DNA of 64,000 nt from Christiangramia flava JLT2011 (GTDB lineage: Bacteria; Bacteroidota; Bacteroidia; Flavobacteriales; Flavobacteriaceae). Numbering within the stretch: position 1 is the stretch's first letter; the number at the start of each line of letters is the position of its first letter. The notes beneath the pieces were generated by a model. The model was not told the origin of the DNA. It made no database searches and saw only the letters and a program-made list of their open reading frames with translations. Location: positions 3,000,001-3,064,000 of the forward strand of contig NZ_CP016359.1 of the NCBI RefSeq assembly GCF_001951155.1. The letters run 5' to 3'. The position numbers and the translations under genes are program-made. Positions 26,613 to 36,135 of the stretch are shown piece after piece.

Positions 26613-26632
26613 ATTCTTAAAATTGGCTTAAA
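26613..26632 (-). promoter_or_regulatory. Operator box 3, overlapping the kinase stop codon
   Basis: TTCTTAAAATTGGCTTAAAA, one base off boxes 1 and 2 in the shared 18-mer. It overlaps the 3' end of the sensor kinase gene. Confidence 0.5.
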
Positions 26633-28001
26633 AGATAATAGTGAAAGTTGTCCCTTGCCCAAAGTCGCTTGCTACTTCAATCTTAGCATTAATAGCATCT
26701 GCAGCCTTTTTTGCTATAGAAAGCCCCAAACCATTACCTGCAATATTTTTATGATTGAGCGCATCAGACCTGAAGAAATTATTGAACACATTATCCAAAT
26801 CTTCTTTTTTGATACCGATGCCTTCATCTCGAACTTTGCAGATTATGTTAGCATCTAATAGGGTTATTAAAATATAGATATTAGTAGCATCTTTGGCATA
26901 TTTTACGGCATTACTAATAATATTTTCCAATATTAAATTGCTAAAATATTGAGGTACTAAAGTTTCATTTTCAATTTCATTTTTAAAATTTATTGAAAGC
27001 TTCTTTTCTGATAGTTGCTTTTTGTGTCTTGAAAGGATTTCATCAATGACGGTTGCCAGAGGCACCGAAGTTTCATCAGCAGCTTTTGAACTTGTATCCA
27101 GTCTTGCCAACAATAACAATTGCTCTAATGTCGCAGTCATTCGGTCTATTTCTGTAAGACTGAATTTGATTTTCTCTTCATATTCACCTCGTTCCCTTGG
27201 CTTGCGAACCAACACCTCTAATGTGCCTTTTAAAGTTGCCAAAGGTGTACGTAATTCGTGCGAAGCGTCTGACGTAAACTGACGCTCTCTTTCCATTGCA
27301 TTTTCGATACGTTGTAACAAATCATTAATTCCGGAAGACAAATCAAAAAGTTCATCTTTATTTTGGGGCAATGCAACGCGCTCGTTTAAGTTGTTCCGTG
27401 TAATTCTTTTGGTTGTTTTGGTTACGTTTTTAACAGGTATGATACTTCTTCCTGCAATATATTTTGATATAAAATAGAGACTCGCTAAAAGAAGTAAATA
27501 CACTAACAGCAAAATATTTCTTAGATTAAGCAGTACCATTTGTGACGCTTCTAAAGACATTGCAGCTACTATAAAACCTTTTATTTTTCCATTTTCCTCT
27601 ATGGGTAATTGAACTTGTCTAATGGGTTTGTTATTTAAAATTTCATTGTAATGTCCACCATAGTTAGATTGTGGATGAAATTCGAGCTCGTTTTCTTTAA
27701 GGTTTGGCGATTTATCCATAAAGGTCCCATTCTTATCCAATACTTGGATAAAAACAGGATTTACCTGAACTTCTCTATGTTCTTTTTCTTCCCACTCTTT
27801 TTTGTTTTTTATTTTGATGCTATCTCCAACGACTTTCATTTCTCCGGTATGCTTTTCCGCTTCAAAAGAAAGGTCGTGGTCTATATTTTGATACACCACA
27901 CCTTTGACCACAAAATAGACAGCTGTAAATGCCACAGCCATAATGATTGCCGTGGCAATCATATAATGTAATGCTATTCTGTTCTTAAAACTTAAACTCA
28001 T
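26628..28001 (-). CDS. Metal-responsive sensor histidine kinase (CusS-like)
   Basis: 457 residues. TM1 about 11-33 and TM2 about 163-183 enclose a periplasmic sensor region with several His/Glu clusters (EKHTGEMK, EWEEKEHREVQ). HAMP follows, then the phosphoacceptor SDASHELRTPLATLKG, and an ATPase domain with NIISNAVKYA (N box) and DEGIGI/GNGLGLSIAKK (G boxes). Its start overlaps the response-regulator stop by four bases. Located directly before the RND operon on the same strand, it is the likely metal sensor for it. Confidence 0.92.
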   Translation of the reverse strand: MSLSFKNRIALHYMIATAIIMAVAFTAVYFVVKGVVYQNIDHDLSFEAEKHTGEMKVVGDSIKIKNKKEWEEKEHREVQVNPVFIQVLDKNGTFMDKSPNLKENELEFHPQSNYGGHYNEILNNKPIRQVQLPIEENGKIKGFIVAAMSLEASQMVLLNLRNILLLVYLLLLASLYFISKYIAGRSIIPVKNVTKTTKRITRNNLNERVALPQNKDELFDLSSGINDLLQRIENAMERERQFTSDASHELRTPLATLKGTLEVLVRKPRERGEYEEKIKFSLTEIDRMTATLEQLLLLARLDTSSKAADETSVPLATVIDEILSRHKKQLSEKKLSINFKNEIENETLVPQYFSNLILENIISNAVKYAKDATNIYILITLLDANIICKVRDEGIGIKKEDLDNVFNNFFRSDALNHKNIAGNGLGLSIAKKAADAINAKIEVASDFGQGTTFTIIF

Positions 28002-28666
28002 ATTTCCTTTGCAATATAACCCACACCTCTAACCGTCTGAATGTAATTCTCATCTTTTCCTAACTTCAGTTTCTTACGAAGTGCATTGATAAATACATCA
28101 ATAACACCTGTATTATAATCGAAATGGATATCCCAGACACTTTCTATAATCCGAGACCTTCTGCACACCATTCCCTTATTGCGTATCAAATGTTCCAATA
28201 ATGCAAATTCTTTTTGCGTTAAGCTTATTTCTTCATCACCTTTAAACACTTGATAGGTTGAAGTATTTAAAGTAATAGTACCAATTTTAAAAATGGAATG
28301 TTCCCCTGTTTTGGGGCGTAGTTGCACCTTGATGCGTTCTAATAGTTCTTCAAAATGAAACGGCTTTTTTATGTAGTCATTAGCGCCAGATTGAAGACCA
28401 AAAATGGTTTCATCAAGAGTGTCTTTGGCTGTTAAAAAAATAACGGGTGTTTCTTGGAACTCCTTTCTGAATTGGCGACAGATTTCGATACCGCTAATAC
28501 CTGGTACCATCCAATCCAGTAATAAAAGGTCGTATTCTCCAGTAAGTGCCAGTTCAAGACCTTTTTTGCCTTCTTCGGCTATATCCACAGCATAGGATTC
28601 TTCCTCAAGGCCTTGTTTGAGGAAGTTAAAGATACCTGGTTCGTCTTCTACTATTAAAATTCTCAT
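27998..28666 (-). CDS. OmpR-family response regulator (CusR-like)
   Basis: 222 residues. Receiver with acidic pocket EDE, phosphoacceptor Asp in YDLLLLDWMVPG, Thr/Lys in FLTAKD and DYIKKPF. The C-terminal winged helix (ISLTQKEFALLEHLIRNKG...VDVFINALRKKL) is the OmpR/CusR type. Box 4, 43 bases upstream of its start, suggests autoregulation; boxes 1-3 are its likely other targets. The element's excision regulators RteA/B are different proteins and are not seen. Confidence 0.93.
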   Translation of the reverse strand: MRILIVEDEPGIFNFLKQGLEEESYAVDIAEEGKKGLELALTGEYDLLLLDWMVPGISGIEICRQFRKEFQETPVIFLTAKDTLDETIFGLQSGANDYIKKPFHFEELLERIKVQLRPKTGEHSIFKIGTITLNTSTYQVFKGDEEISLTQKEFALLEHLIRNKGMVCRRSRIIESVWDIHFDYNTGVIDVFINALRKKLKLGKDENYIQTVRGVGYIAKEI

Positions 28667-28708
28667 TGCGCAAAAGTTACAATTTATTATTAAAGAAGTA
28701 TTATACCT

Positions 28709-28726
28709 TTCTTAAGAATTGCTTAA
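28709..28726 (-). promoter_or_regulatory. Operator box 4 before the response-regulator gene
   Basis: TTCTTAAGAATTGCTTAA, with GGTATAATAC directly after it on the minus strand. Shares CTTAAG-n4-GCTTAA with boxes 1 and 2. Confidence 0.6.
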
Positions 28727-28913
28727 AATTTAATAAAAAAATAGATTTGATGGGGCACTATTGTGCTTCGTCAGTTCTTTATAATAAGACCTGAAACTTA
28801 TCTTCAGATAACAATACATTAAAATTAAAATAGTGGAGTTATAATCTTACAAACCCACATAGATTGTTGACTAACAACATACCGTCTTCTTTCTTGTGTG
28901 AGATTATTTTGCC

Positions 28914-29823
28914 TTACATTATATAGAATTTTTCTGGTTTAAATGGTTCTGGTATTGTTTCATCTTCTATAAGTTCCTTTAAATTTATTTCAATAGTTCT
29001 AGCTATGGATGTTACAGCTGTGTCGGTTGGTTGGTTTTCAAAAGGATCTTGTATTTGATACGCTATTTTTTCTAAAAGAAAAAAAGGAATTGCAATCGCA
29101 ATTAATAATGGTATATGTATAAAGTCATGAAATTCAGACAATGAATTAGACATGGACAAGGAAAGTAAAATCAAAAACAGATAAATGAATAATCTTAAAG
29201 TTAACCTATACGTTTTTGGGAAAAACGTATTTTTTATACGCTCCGATCGCCCCATAGAAGTACAAAGCCTTTGCATTGTACTTTCTATCTGAATCTCGTG
29301 AAACTCACTAATCATTTCTTTTTTACGCAATTTTTTTAGATCATCGTAATGCAAGTCTAACAACATCACTGGTATATTGCTTTTATCGTTCACAAGAATA
29401 TACTCTTCTTCTGATATAAACTCTTTCGAGTATTTCATTACCTCTTGTCTGCGTAGATTTTGACCAAGTGCATAACACCATGAAATTTGACGATATGCCA
29501 TTTTGTTCAGAATGATTTTTCCAGCCTCATTATCTGCTTGAATAAACGTTTTAAGCTGCATAACTAGAGACCTGGAATCATTCACAATGGCACCCCATAT
29601 TTTTTCTAGCTTCCCACCACCTATCATATGACTGGCTCAATTTAAATGAGAGAATCAAAGAAATTGATGTGCCAAAAAAAGCACTAAAAGAAATGGGTAG
29701 TTTAAAGTCTATAAAATTGGAAGAAATTAAATGTATGACGGTTGCAAATGCTGAAATTATCAAAATATCAACAATAATCATTTTAAAGGGATAGTAAAGT
29801 GGTATTCTTTTATTTATAATCAT
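28914..29823 (-). pseudogene. Bestrophin-family channel gene, split by a frameshift
   Basis: Two frames together make one bestrophin-like (UPF0187) protein. The first, from ATG 29823, ends in SYDRWWEARK before shifting. The second continues KIWGAIVNDSRSLVMQLKTF to the stop at 28914. The break is at a run of six T on the plus strand (29600-29605; six A in the mRNA). Removing one base restores about 300 residues with the usual WWEARKxWGxxVNxSR signature. Bestrophins are membrane anion channels. It may be a true pseudogene, a phase-variable homopolymer or a sequencing error. Confidence 0.8.
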
Positions 29824-30136
29824 GATTTTCTAAACTTGTTATACTGTTAGCTTTTAAAATTTATAAAAGAGGAGCAACCACAACTGACCTTTGTTTTTGC
29901 TCTCCATAGTTTCACACATATAGGTAAGTTCCAACCTTATTTTATGAGTAAAAACATAACCCAGTCCTACAGCGAGCCAATCACAATCAAATAGTATAAT
30001 TCCCCCGATATTAGGACAGTAAGTTAAGTTTAATTTTTAACCTTAAATTTACTGTGTCATGAGTAGAAGAACTAATAGAAATGGGATGCATCTGAATATT
30101 CAATTATACATAAGGAGAAACCTTGTTTCGTTAGGT
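29824..30136. other. Intergenic region, possible insertion-sequence debris
   Basis: Holds an imperfect inverted repeat (GGACAGTAAGTTAAG near 30013 against CCTTAAATTTACTGT near 30041) directly followed by a 28-codon frame MSRRTNRNGMHLNIQ. This resembles the end of an insertion sequence with the start of a transposase frame, but nothing more is preserved. Otherwise no feature is seen. Confidence 0.25.
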
Positions 30137-30592
30137 CTATTTTAAGCTGTCCTTTAATTTTGACATCCAATTAATTACCACCTTCTTCTCGGTTTTTGAA
30201 AAAGAGGCATCTCTATGGATTAAAGTATAAGAGAAGAGTGGCATGCCGTCACTTTCGATTTCACTAATAATGGACTTCAATTTGCTGTTTTTCTTTCTAT
30301 TAGAATATGTGCCCCATTCATTAAAATTAAGTTGTGATTTTCCTTCTACAACATGGCTTTCTAAAAACCAAGCTACAGGTTGCACTTTATTGTACCAAGG
30401 ATATGCAGTATTATTACTATGACAATTATAGCAGCTAACCTGCAACTTATTATTTATAGTTTTTGGTACGTTATTAACAGTCATAAAATCAGATTCAGGA
30501 ATTGTGTCACTTTGATTGCGCATTGTGGGCACAAATTGGATACCAACAAGTACAATTAATAGTACAAGAGCAATTTTTTTTAAAATTTTCAT
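30137..30592 (-). CDS. Haem-binding domain protein with CxxCH
   Basis: 151 residues. An N-terminal membrane or signal helix (IALVLLIVLVGIQFVP), then VSCYNCHSNNTAYPWYNKVQPVAWFLESHVVEGK, the haem-binding (DUF1083-like) signature with one CxxCH. A periplasmic c-type haem protein. It begins 24 bases after the permease gene, so the two may be cotranscribed. Function unknown; possibly electron transfer linked to the multicopper oxidase upstream. Confidence 0.82.
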   Translation of the reverse strand: MKILKKIALVLLIVLVGIQFVPTMRNQSDTIPESDFMTVNNVPKTINNKLQVSCYNCHSNNTAYPWYNKVQPVAWFLESHVVEGKSQLNFNEWGTYSNRKKNSKLKSIISEIESDGMPLFSYTLIHRDASFSKTEKKVVINWMSKLKDSLK

Positions 30593-30616
30593 TCGCCAAA
30601 TGGTTTATTAATAGAG

Positions 30617-31981
30617 TTAATTTTGTCTTTGGTTCTTTGTTTCCATTCCCATTTCCATATTACCTTCATCATCTGTATGCGACTTCATAAAAAGACGTTC
30701 CGCAGCAAATATTAAAATAATTCCGATTGCTGCAACTATAAGCACCACTGGGTCGTTGAGATATTTTAAATATAGAAAGGCAACGAGTACGGCTACATCC
30801 ATTATAATGGCTATTAACGGGATGATAGGTTGAAATTTCACGTCCTTTTTTAAGTGGCGGAAAAGCCCCCAATGAATGGCTATATCCATTATTAGGTAAA
30901 AAATAGCCCCTATAGAAGCAATTCTGGTTAAATCAAATAAGGCAGTCAGTATTATGGCAAGAGAGGCTGTAAATATGAGGGCAGGATTCTTAAAGTTTCC
31001 TAATCCTTTTAAGGAAGGCACTTGTTTCATATTGCTTAACATTCCCAATAAACGTGATGCTGAAAACATACTCGCTAAAACGCCTGAAAAGGTCGCTACA
31101 ATTGCGATGCCTATGGTAATCCATAAACCCCAATCTCCAAAGACAGGTTTTGCAGCTGCTGCCAAGGCATAATCTTTTGCCTTAATTATTTCAGGGATGC
31201 TTAATCCTCCTGCAACAGAAAGTGCCAATGCTACGTAAATAACAGTACAGATTAGAACAGAATACACAATAGATCGACCGATGTTTTTATGAGGGTCTTT
31301 TATGTCCCCACCTTGATTGGTTATTGTTGTAAATCCTTTATAGGCAAGTATTGATAAAGCCAATGCGGCTACAAAGCTGAACCCTCGTGGCAACGCTTCG
31401 TAATTATTAGGAATATAATTTCCAGTAATATCTGCAATCCCAGAAATTATTAGACCAGCAATAGCTAGCAACGCAATACCAGCAACCTTAATAATTGCTG
31501 TAAAAGTGGCGGTTGCTCCAATAACTTTATTGCCTAAAATATTTAATATATAGACAGTTACCAAAAGTAGAATGCCAAGAATGGATGCATAACCAGCAAA
31601 ACTTTCGGGAAATAGGCGAAGCGTGTAAGCTCCAAAAGTACCCGCCACTAAACTTTCTGAAACCACCATTGAAACATACATCAATAGGGAAAAGACACCT
31701 GTTGTCGTCCCTGGGCCATACGCTCTATTGAAGAACTTAACAACACCTCCAGAGGATGGAAAAGCGTTAGAGAACTTTACATAAGAATATGAACTGAACC
31801 CTACTACAATGGCACCAGCAATAAAGGCAATTGGGAATAAATCTCCAACCAACTCCGCTATTTGACCCATAAGTACAAATATTCCAGCACCAATCATAAC
31901 ACCGGTCCCTAGAGATATGGAACCGATTAGGGATAGTTTATTATCTTCTTTTATGGGATTCTCTTTTAAAGGTTTTTTCAT
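30617..31981 (-). CDS. APC-family amino acid permease
   Basis: 454 residues with about 12 hydrophobic helices. The start KLSLIGSISLGTGVMIGAGIFVLMGQIAE carries the APC GAGIF motif, and FNRAYGPGTTTGVF is also typical. It transports amino acids or amines across the inner membrane. Its place inside a metal-resistance island is unexplained. Confidence 0.9.
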   Translation of the reverse strand: MKKPLKENPIKEDNKLSLIGSISLGTGVMIGAGIFVLMGQIAELVGDLFPIAFIAGAIVVGFSSYSYVKFSNAFPSSGGVVKFFNRAYGPGTTTGVFSLLMYVSMVVSESLVAGTFGAYTLRLFPESFAGYASILGILLLVTVYILNILGNKVIGATATFTAIIKVAGIALLAIAGLIISGIADITGNYIPNNYEALPRGFSFVAALALSILAYKGFTTITNQGGDIKDPHKNIGRSIVYSVLICTVIYVALALSVAGGLSIPEIIKAKDYALAAAAKPVFGDWGLWITIGIAIVATFSGVLASMFSASRLLGMLSNMKQVPSLKGLGNFKNPALIFTASLAIILTALFDLTRIASIGAIFYLIMDIAIHWGLFRHLKKDVKFQPIIPLIAIIMDVAVLVAFLYLKYLNDPVVLIVAAIGIILIFAAERLFMKSHTDDEGNMEMGMETKNQRQN

Positions 31982-32108
31982 TGCGTTGATTTCTCAGGTT
32001 ATATTTTAAATATGTGTACTGGCAGTATTCTCTAAAATATTTACCAAAAAAGCTACGATTAGCAGTAACACTGCCAATTCTGTATAATTGCTAAGTACAT
32101 ACAATTTA

Positions 32109-34409
32109 TTAGAATCGAACAGTCAAACCAGCACCTCCTCCAAAACGACTATCGTAACTTGCCATTAAAGAAAAATCTCTAGATAAAAAATATTCTGCAC
32201 CAGCACTCCATAAGGACTCACCTTGAAAATTATTACCATTGGGCAAAGTATTTACCCACCCAAAATCAAAAGTATATTCATAGTACCCGAAAGCCGAAAA
32301 CTTTTTAAATAACATAATATTCCTCCCAATACCAATTCTAGGACGTAATTGACTATCTATTCTAGCATCTAGAGAAAATAGATATGGAGTTAAAAAACGG
32401 ATTCCTGCTACAGCAGTTGTGGTAAAACTATCATAGCTATCACGTGTTGCATTCTCTATATTAACACCACCAAAAACACTTAGATAGTCATAAAGGTATC
32501 TTTGATACGTAAATTCTGCTTCCATATTTTTGTTCCAACCAAACTCCGCACCCAAGTTAAATTGATTTCGAATATCCGAACTAACTAAGTTGATACGCCC
32601 TAAATTTGAAGCAGCATCAACAATTCCCCAAGTAAAAAATTGATCAGTATCAGCAACTGCAGTAGATGCTGGAAATTCCTTCATACGGGGATCTCTTGGT
32701 GTTCCATAACTTACAACACGAGCCATTCCTGCCTCAAGATGATATAATATATGACAATGAAAAAACCAATCGCCATATTCATTACCATAAAACTCTATGG
32801 TAATCTTAGACATTGGCGGTACATTTACCGTATGTTTTAGGGGGGAATACTCCCCATTCTCATTAATAACCCTAAAAAAGTGACCATGTAAGTGCATAGG
32901 ATGATGCATCATAGTAAGGTTATTAAATGTAATACGAGTTACTTGATCGCCTTCAATCTTAATTTTATCTGCCTCTGATAGTGGTATTCCGTTCATACTC
33001 CAGATATAACGTTGCATATTCCCAGTAAGATTGAGCAAAATTTCTTTAACAGGCACATCCTTATTATATGCGGTTTTATTGGGGGATTTTAAATAGTCAT
33101 AATTATATTCTGAAAAAGGATTCATCCCTTTCATGGAACTCATTTTTGGTTCTTTTTTCATGTCCATTTCACCTTTCTTCATATTCATGTTATCCATGTC
33201 GTCATTAGGTTTATTTACTTTGCTATCCATTGGCATCTTGCTCATTTCCTTCATAGCTTTGCCGTCCTTCATTCCCCAATTTGCTGCCATTTTATAAGGA
33301 TCATCAATGTTTGGCCTATATTTTAATGCTGGTGCTCCCATCCTCATTTTCATTTTCGCTATCTTTTGCATTAAGGCAATTTTATCTGGTTTTGGAACTT
33401 CTGGGGCTGGATAGATTTTTCCACTTCCAAGAAAGGTCGATGCTGTTCCTGAACCATCTTGGGACGTGATTTTGAATTCTATTTTTCCATCTTGTGGTAT
33501 TGTTACTATATAATCATAAGTTTCAGCAATACCTATGAAGGTCTTGTTATGCTTAACTGGCACTACATCTTTTCCATCTGCCGCTATCAAAATAGGGTCT
33601 TCACCACCAAAAGTTATCCAAAAAGAAGTAGAAGCCCCACCATCAATAACACGTAAACGTACTTTCTCTCCAGGTTTAAACTCTGGGTGTTCGGAGGTTT
33701 GCTCACCGTTAATTAAAAATGCTGGATAATAAATATCAGCTATATCAGCACTATTCATACGTTGTTTCCAAAATTTTAATTGGGCACCCAATGCTCCTCT
33801 GGCAATCACTTTATTTAGAGGCGTAGAAGTTCCTTTTCTTAAATTATACCATTCAGAGCCTCTTTTTAAATAACGCAGAACGGTTTTAGGTTTTTCGTTA
33901 GTCCAATCAGATAACATTACAACCAATTCTTTATCATAGTCTAATGTTTTTTCTTTGGGTTGTATAACTATAGACCCATAAACCCCACTTTGTTCTTGTA
34001 AACCAGTATGGGAATGATACCAATAAGTTCCATTTTGTTTAATAGAGAACTCATAGGTAAATGTTTCCCCTGGCTCAATAGGCGGAGTTGAGATATAAGG
34101 TACTCCATCATAGAAGTTTGGCAATAATAATCCGTGCCAGTGAATTGAGGTTTCCACATCCATATTGTTTTTGACATGGATTATGGCATATTCACCTTCA
34201 ATAAACTCTAGGGTAGGACCAGGTATTTGACCGTTAATTGTCATACCCATAACATCTTTTCCTGCTTTGTTTACAATCTTTTGATCGATGGTCAATGTAT
34301 ATTCATGTACAGGAAGATTTTCAACATTTCCTTCTACAGACATTTCATCGATTTGTGCTTGTCCAATAAGTCCTGCACATAGAAATAGTGTTAATAATAG
34401 TGTTCTCAT
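32109..34409 (-). CDS. Multicopper oxidase (CopA-like) fused to CopB-like outer-membrane barrel
   Basis: 766 residues. Signal peptide (MRTLLLTLFLCAGLIGQAQ). Cupredoxin domains carry the copper ligands HWHGLLLPN, WYHSHTGLQ, HPMHLHGHFF and WFFHCHILYHLEAGMARV. Between the second and third domain is a Met/Lys-rich stretch (about residues 355-440). After about residue 590 the chain becomes beta-strand-rich (FNLGAEFGWNKNMEAEFTYQ ... GLTVRF) and ends in Phe, like the CopB barrel. Periplasmic/outer-membrane Cu+ oxidation is the expected role. CopA and CopB are separate genes in proteobacteria. Confidence 0.9.
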   Translation of the reverse strand: MRTLLLTLFLCAGLIGQAQIDEMSVEGNVENLPVHEYTLTIDQKIVNKAGKDVMGMTINGQIPGPTLEFIEGEYAIIHVKNNMDVETSIHWHGLLLPNFYDGVPYISTPPIEPGETFTYEFSIKQNGTYWYHSHTGLQEQSGVYGSIVIQPKEKTLDYDKELVVMLSDWTNEKPKTVLRYLKRGSEWYNLRKGTSTPLNKVIARGALGAQLKFWKQRMNSADIADIYYPAFLINGEQTSEHPEFKPGEKVRLRVIDGGASTSFWITFGGEDPILIAADGKDVVPVKHNKTFIGIAETYDYIVTIPQDGKIEFKITSQDGSGTASTFLGSGKIYPAPEVPKPDKIALMQKIAKMKMRMGAPALKYRPNIDDPYKMAANWGMKDGKAMKEMSKMPMDSKVNKPNDDMDNMNMKKGEMDMKKEPKMSSMKGMNPFSEYNYDYLKSPNKTAYNKDVPVKEILLNLTGNMQRYIWSMNGIPLSEADKIKIEGDQVTRITFNNLTMMHHPMHLHGHFFRVINENGEYSPLKHTVNVPPMSKITIEFYGNEYGDWFFHCHILYHLEAGMARVVSYGTPRDPRMKEFPASTAVADTDQFFTWGIVDAASNLGRINLVSSDIRNQFNLGAEFGWNKNMEAEFTYQRYLYDYLSVFGGVNIENATRDSYDSFTTTAVAGIRFLTPYLFSLDARIDSQLRPRIGIGRNIMLFKKFSAFGYYEYTFDFGWVNTLPNGNNFQGESLWSAGAEYFLSRDFSLMASYDSRFGGGAGLTVRF

Positions 34410-34427
34410 AGTAAATAGTTTTAAAGT

Positions 34428-35273
34428 TTAATTAGTTGCTGAGTTTGTCGCCAAAGGCATTATTTTATTTATTTTTCGACCATTCAAGGGTTGTATATCA
34501 CGGTAATTGTTTATTGGCATAGAAATACTTAACATTTTTATTTGCTCTTCAGAAACACTAATGGGTTTTTCTAATACAAACCAATTAACCTTTTCTGTGC
34601 AAGGGGGTGTTGTTAATGAACCTCTATAGTTGTAAAGCGCACCAACAATACTTTCATTTAGTGCATAACTTAATTGTTGAGATTTGTTTACGGTCTTTGT
34701 TTCTCCTTGTTTTAAAGGAAGGAACTGTCCTAAAAACTCAAAAGTTTCGCTGGGATCACCTTGTTGTGCCATTATTGCAAATACCAGATATTCACCACTA
34801 TCCTTATCATAATGAACCATATGTAGCTCTAATGGGTAGCGAACTCCATTGATTGTATGCTCAGAAGGTGAATGAAAATGAAATTGTTTTAACAAATATT
34901 TTCCACCGTCATAGATCATAATGTTCTCATTAGAAGTGAAATTGTATTTAATTGTATGTCCATTATTTTTAACAGACTGAATATCCGTTGCATTTTCGTA
35001 ATGAAAATCAGAAGCCTTAATATCATTGGTAATTAGTTCTGAATTAATTGTATTTATGTTTATTGGTGATTGATATTGACCACCACAATCTGATTCCTTT
35101 TCTAGTTGAGTCCAGAATTCGGGTCCTGATTCACCTGAATAGCTCCACTGTTCGGTAGTTTTTTGTTTTGACAATTCTTCATCAGTGTTTTTACCTTTTT
35201 TGTTTTTACTGGAATTATTGCATGCGATTAAAAATAAACTTAGCAATATGGTGATAGATAGTAACTTATTCAT
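34428..35273 (-). CDS. Alpha-class carbonic anhydrase lipoprotein
   Basis: 281 residues. Lipoprotein signal (LLSLFLIAC, Cys at about 18), then WSYSGESGPEFW, CGGQYQSPININ, zinc ligands QFHFHSPSEH and ELHMVHYD, and YRGSLTTPPCTE. All key features of an active alpha-carbonic anhydrase are visible. It interconverts CO2 and bicarbonate in the periplasm. It lies 18 bases before the multicopper oxidase gene and overlaps the AlbA_2 gene, so it is part of one operon. Why it accompanies copper genes is unclear (zinc buffering or carbonate precipitation are guesses). Confidence 0.92.
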   Translation of the reverse strand: MNKLLSITILLSLFLIACNNSSKNKKGKNTDEELSKQKTTEQWSYSGESGPEFWTQLEKESDCGGQYQSPININTINSELITNDIKASDFHYENATDIQSVKNNGHTIKYNFTSNENIMIYDGGKYLLKQFHFHSPSEHTINGVRYPLELHMVHYDKDSGEYLVFAIMAQQGDPSETFEFLGQFLPLKQGETKTVNKSQQLSYALNESIVGALYNYRGSLTTPPCTEKVNWFVLEKPISVSEEQIKMLSISMPINNYRDIQPLNGRKINKIMPLATNSATN

Positions 35274-36105
35274 ATTTTCTAATTTTTAAATATTCAACGG
35301 TTTCCTTTACTGTGAGTGGGTTGGTTGAATTGCCGGTTCTTAAATAAAAGGTGGTTTTATTTGAAACGGACATGTAAACAGGTTCTTTAGAGCTGTTTAT
35401 GTGTATAACACATATAAATTCATCATTAATCTTAGGAAAATCAATATGGCACAAACTGCTAAATTCAGCACCAATATAAGTGGCTATTATCTCATAGATC
35501 TTACGCTCGTAACCATCTGGATTTTTATGCTTTAAAGTATTCATATCTTTTTGTAAACCAATAATATCCAAATTATCGGCCACACCAATAATTAGCTTAC
35601 CTCCTTGAGCATTCATAAAACCAACTATGGTCTTTGCAATTACCATCTCTAAATCCTTGTTCGTTGTTTTTTTTAGAAAATCATACCTTATTGATGCTTT
35701 AAATTCAACATAATTATTCTCACCGTTTTTAATGAGAATTAAAGCATCAGCATTTAAAATGCGGTGTTGCCTCTGGATAATGACCTTTTCATGGAGGATA
35801 TTAAACCAGTATAGACCTGATATTAAGCCGAAAATTATTCCAACAACAATAAATATATATGACATAGGAAGCATTTCAAAAGAAAATGTCTTTGACAAAA
35901 TACCTCCCATTGTACTTAATAATTCATTTAAAGTATATTTTTCTTGTGCGCATTCAAAACCATAGATAGCCATTGTTAAAGGGTGTAGGATGAAATAAAA
36001 AACAAGCAGTCCTAATAATATATGGCTTGATAATACTTTAACTATTTTGGTTTTTTTTAAAATCATAAAATTTTGGTAAAAGGGATAAAGGTATTCATAC
36101 GACAT
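35266..36105 (-). CDS. Membrane protein with AlbA_2/Schlafen domain
   Basis: 279 residues. Two membrane helices (about 26-46 and 83-105), then an AlbA_2 domain: ENNYVEFKASIRYD (the E-K motif), IVGFMNAQGGKLIIGVADN and SSKEPVYMSVSNKTTFYLRTGNSTNPL. AlbA_2 domains bind nucleic acids and in some proteins cleave RNA. Membrane-anchored forms occur in Bacteroidota next to metal or stress genes. The last bases overlap the carbonic anhydrase start. Confidence 0.82.
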   Translation of the reverse strand: MSYEYLYPFYQNFMILKKTKIVKVLSSHILLGLLVFYFILHPLTMAIYGFECAQEKYTLNELLSTMGGILSKTFSFEMLPMSYIFIVVGIIFGLISGLYWFNILHEKVIIQRQHRILNADALILIKNGENNYVEFKASIRYDFLKKTTNKDLEMVIAKTIVGFMNAQGGKLIIGVADNLDIIGLQKDMNTLKHKNPDGYERKIYEIIATYIGAEFSSLCHIDFPKINDEFICVIHINSSKEPVYMSVSNKTTFYLRTGNSTNPLTVKETVEYLKIRKYE

Positions 36106-36135
36106 TTTTAATATTTACTCTTTATCAAGAATTTT

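Noticed and set aside
26628..28666. RteA/RteB excision-control pair
   Set aside because: The kinase is a short two-helix CusS-type sensor and the regulator is OmpR-type with operators at the efflux operon; RteB is an NtrC-type protein.
30004..30130. Functional insertion sequence
   Set aside because: Only an imperfect inverted repeat and 28 codons are present; no transposase body or second end was found, so it is noted as possible debris only.
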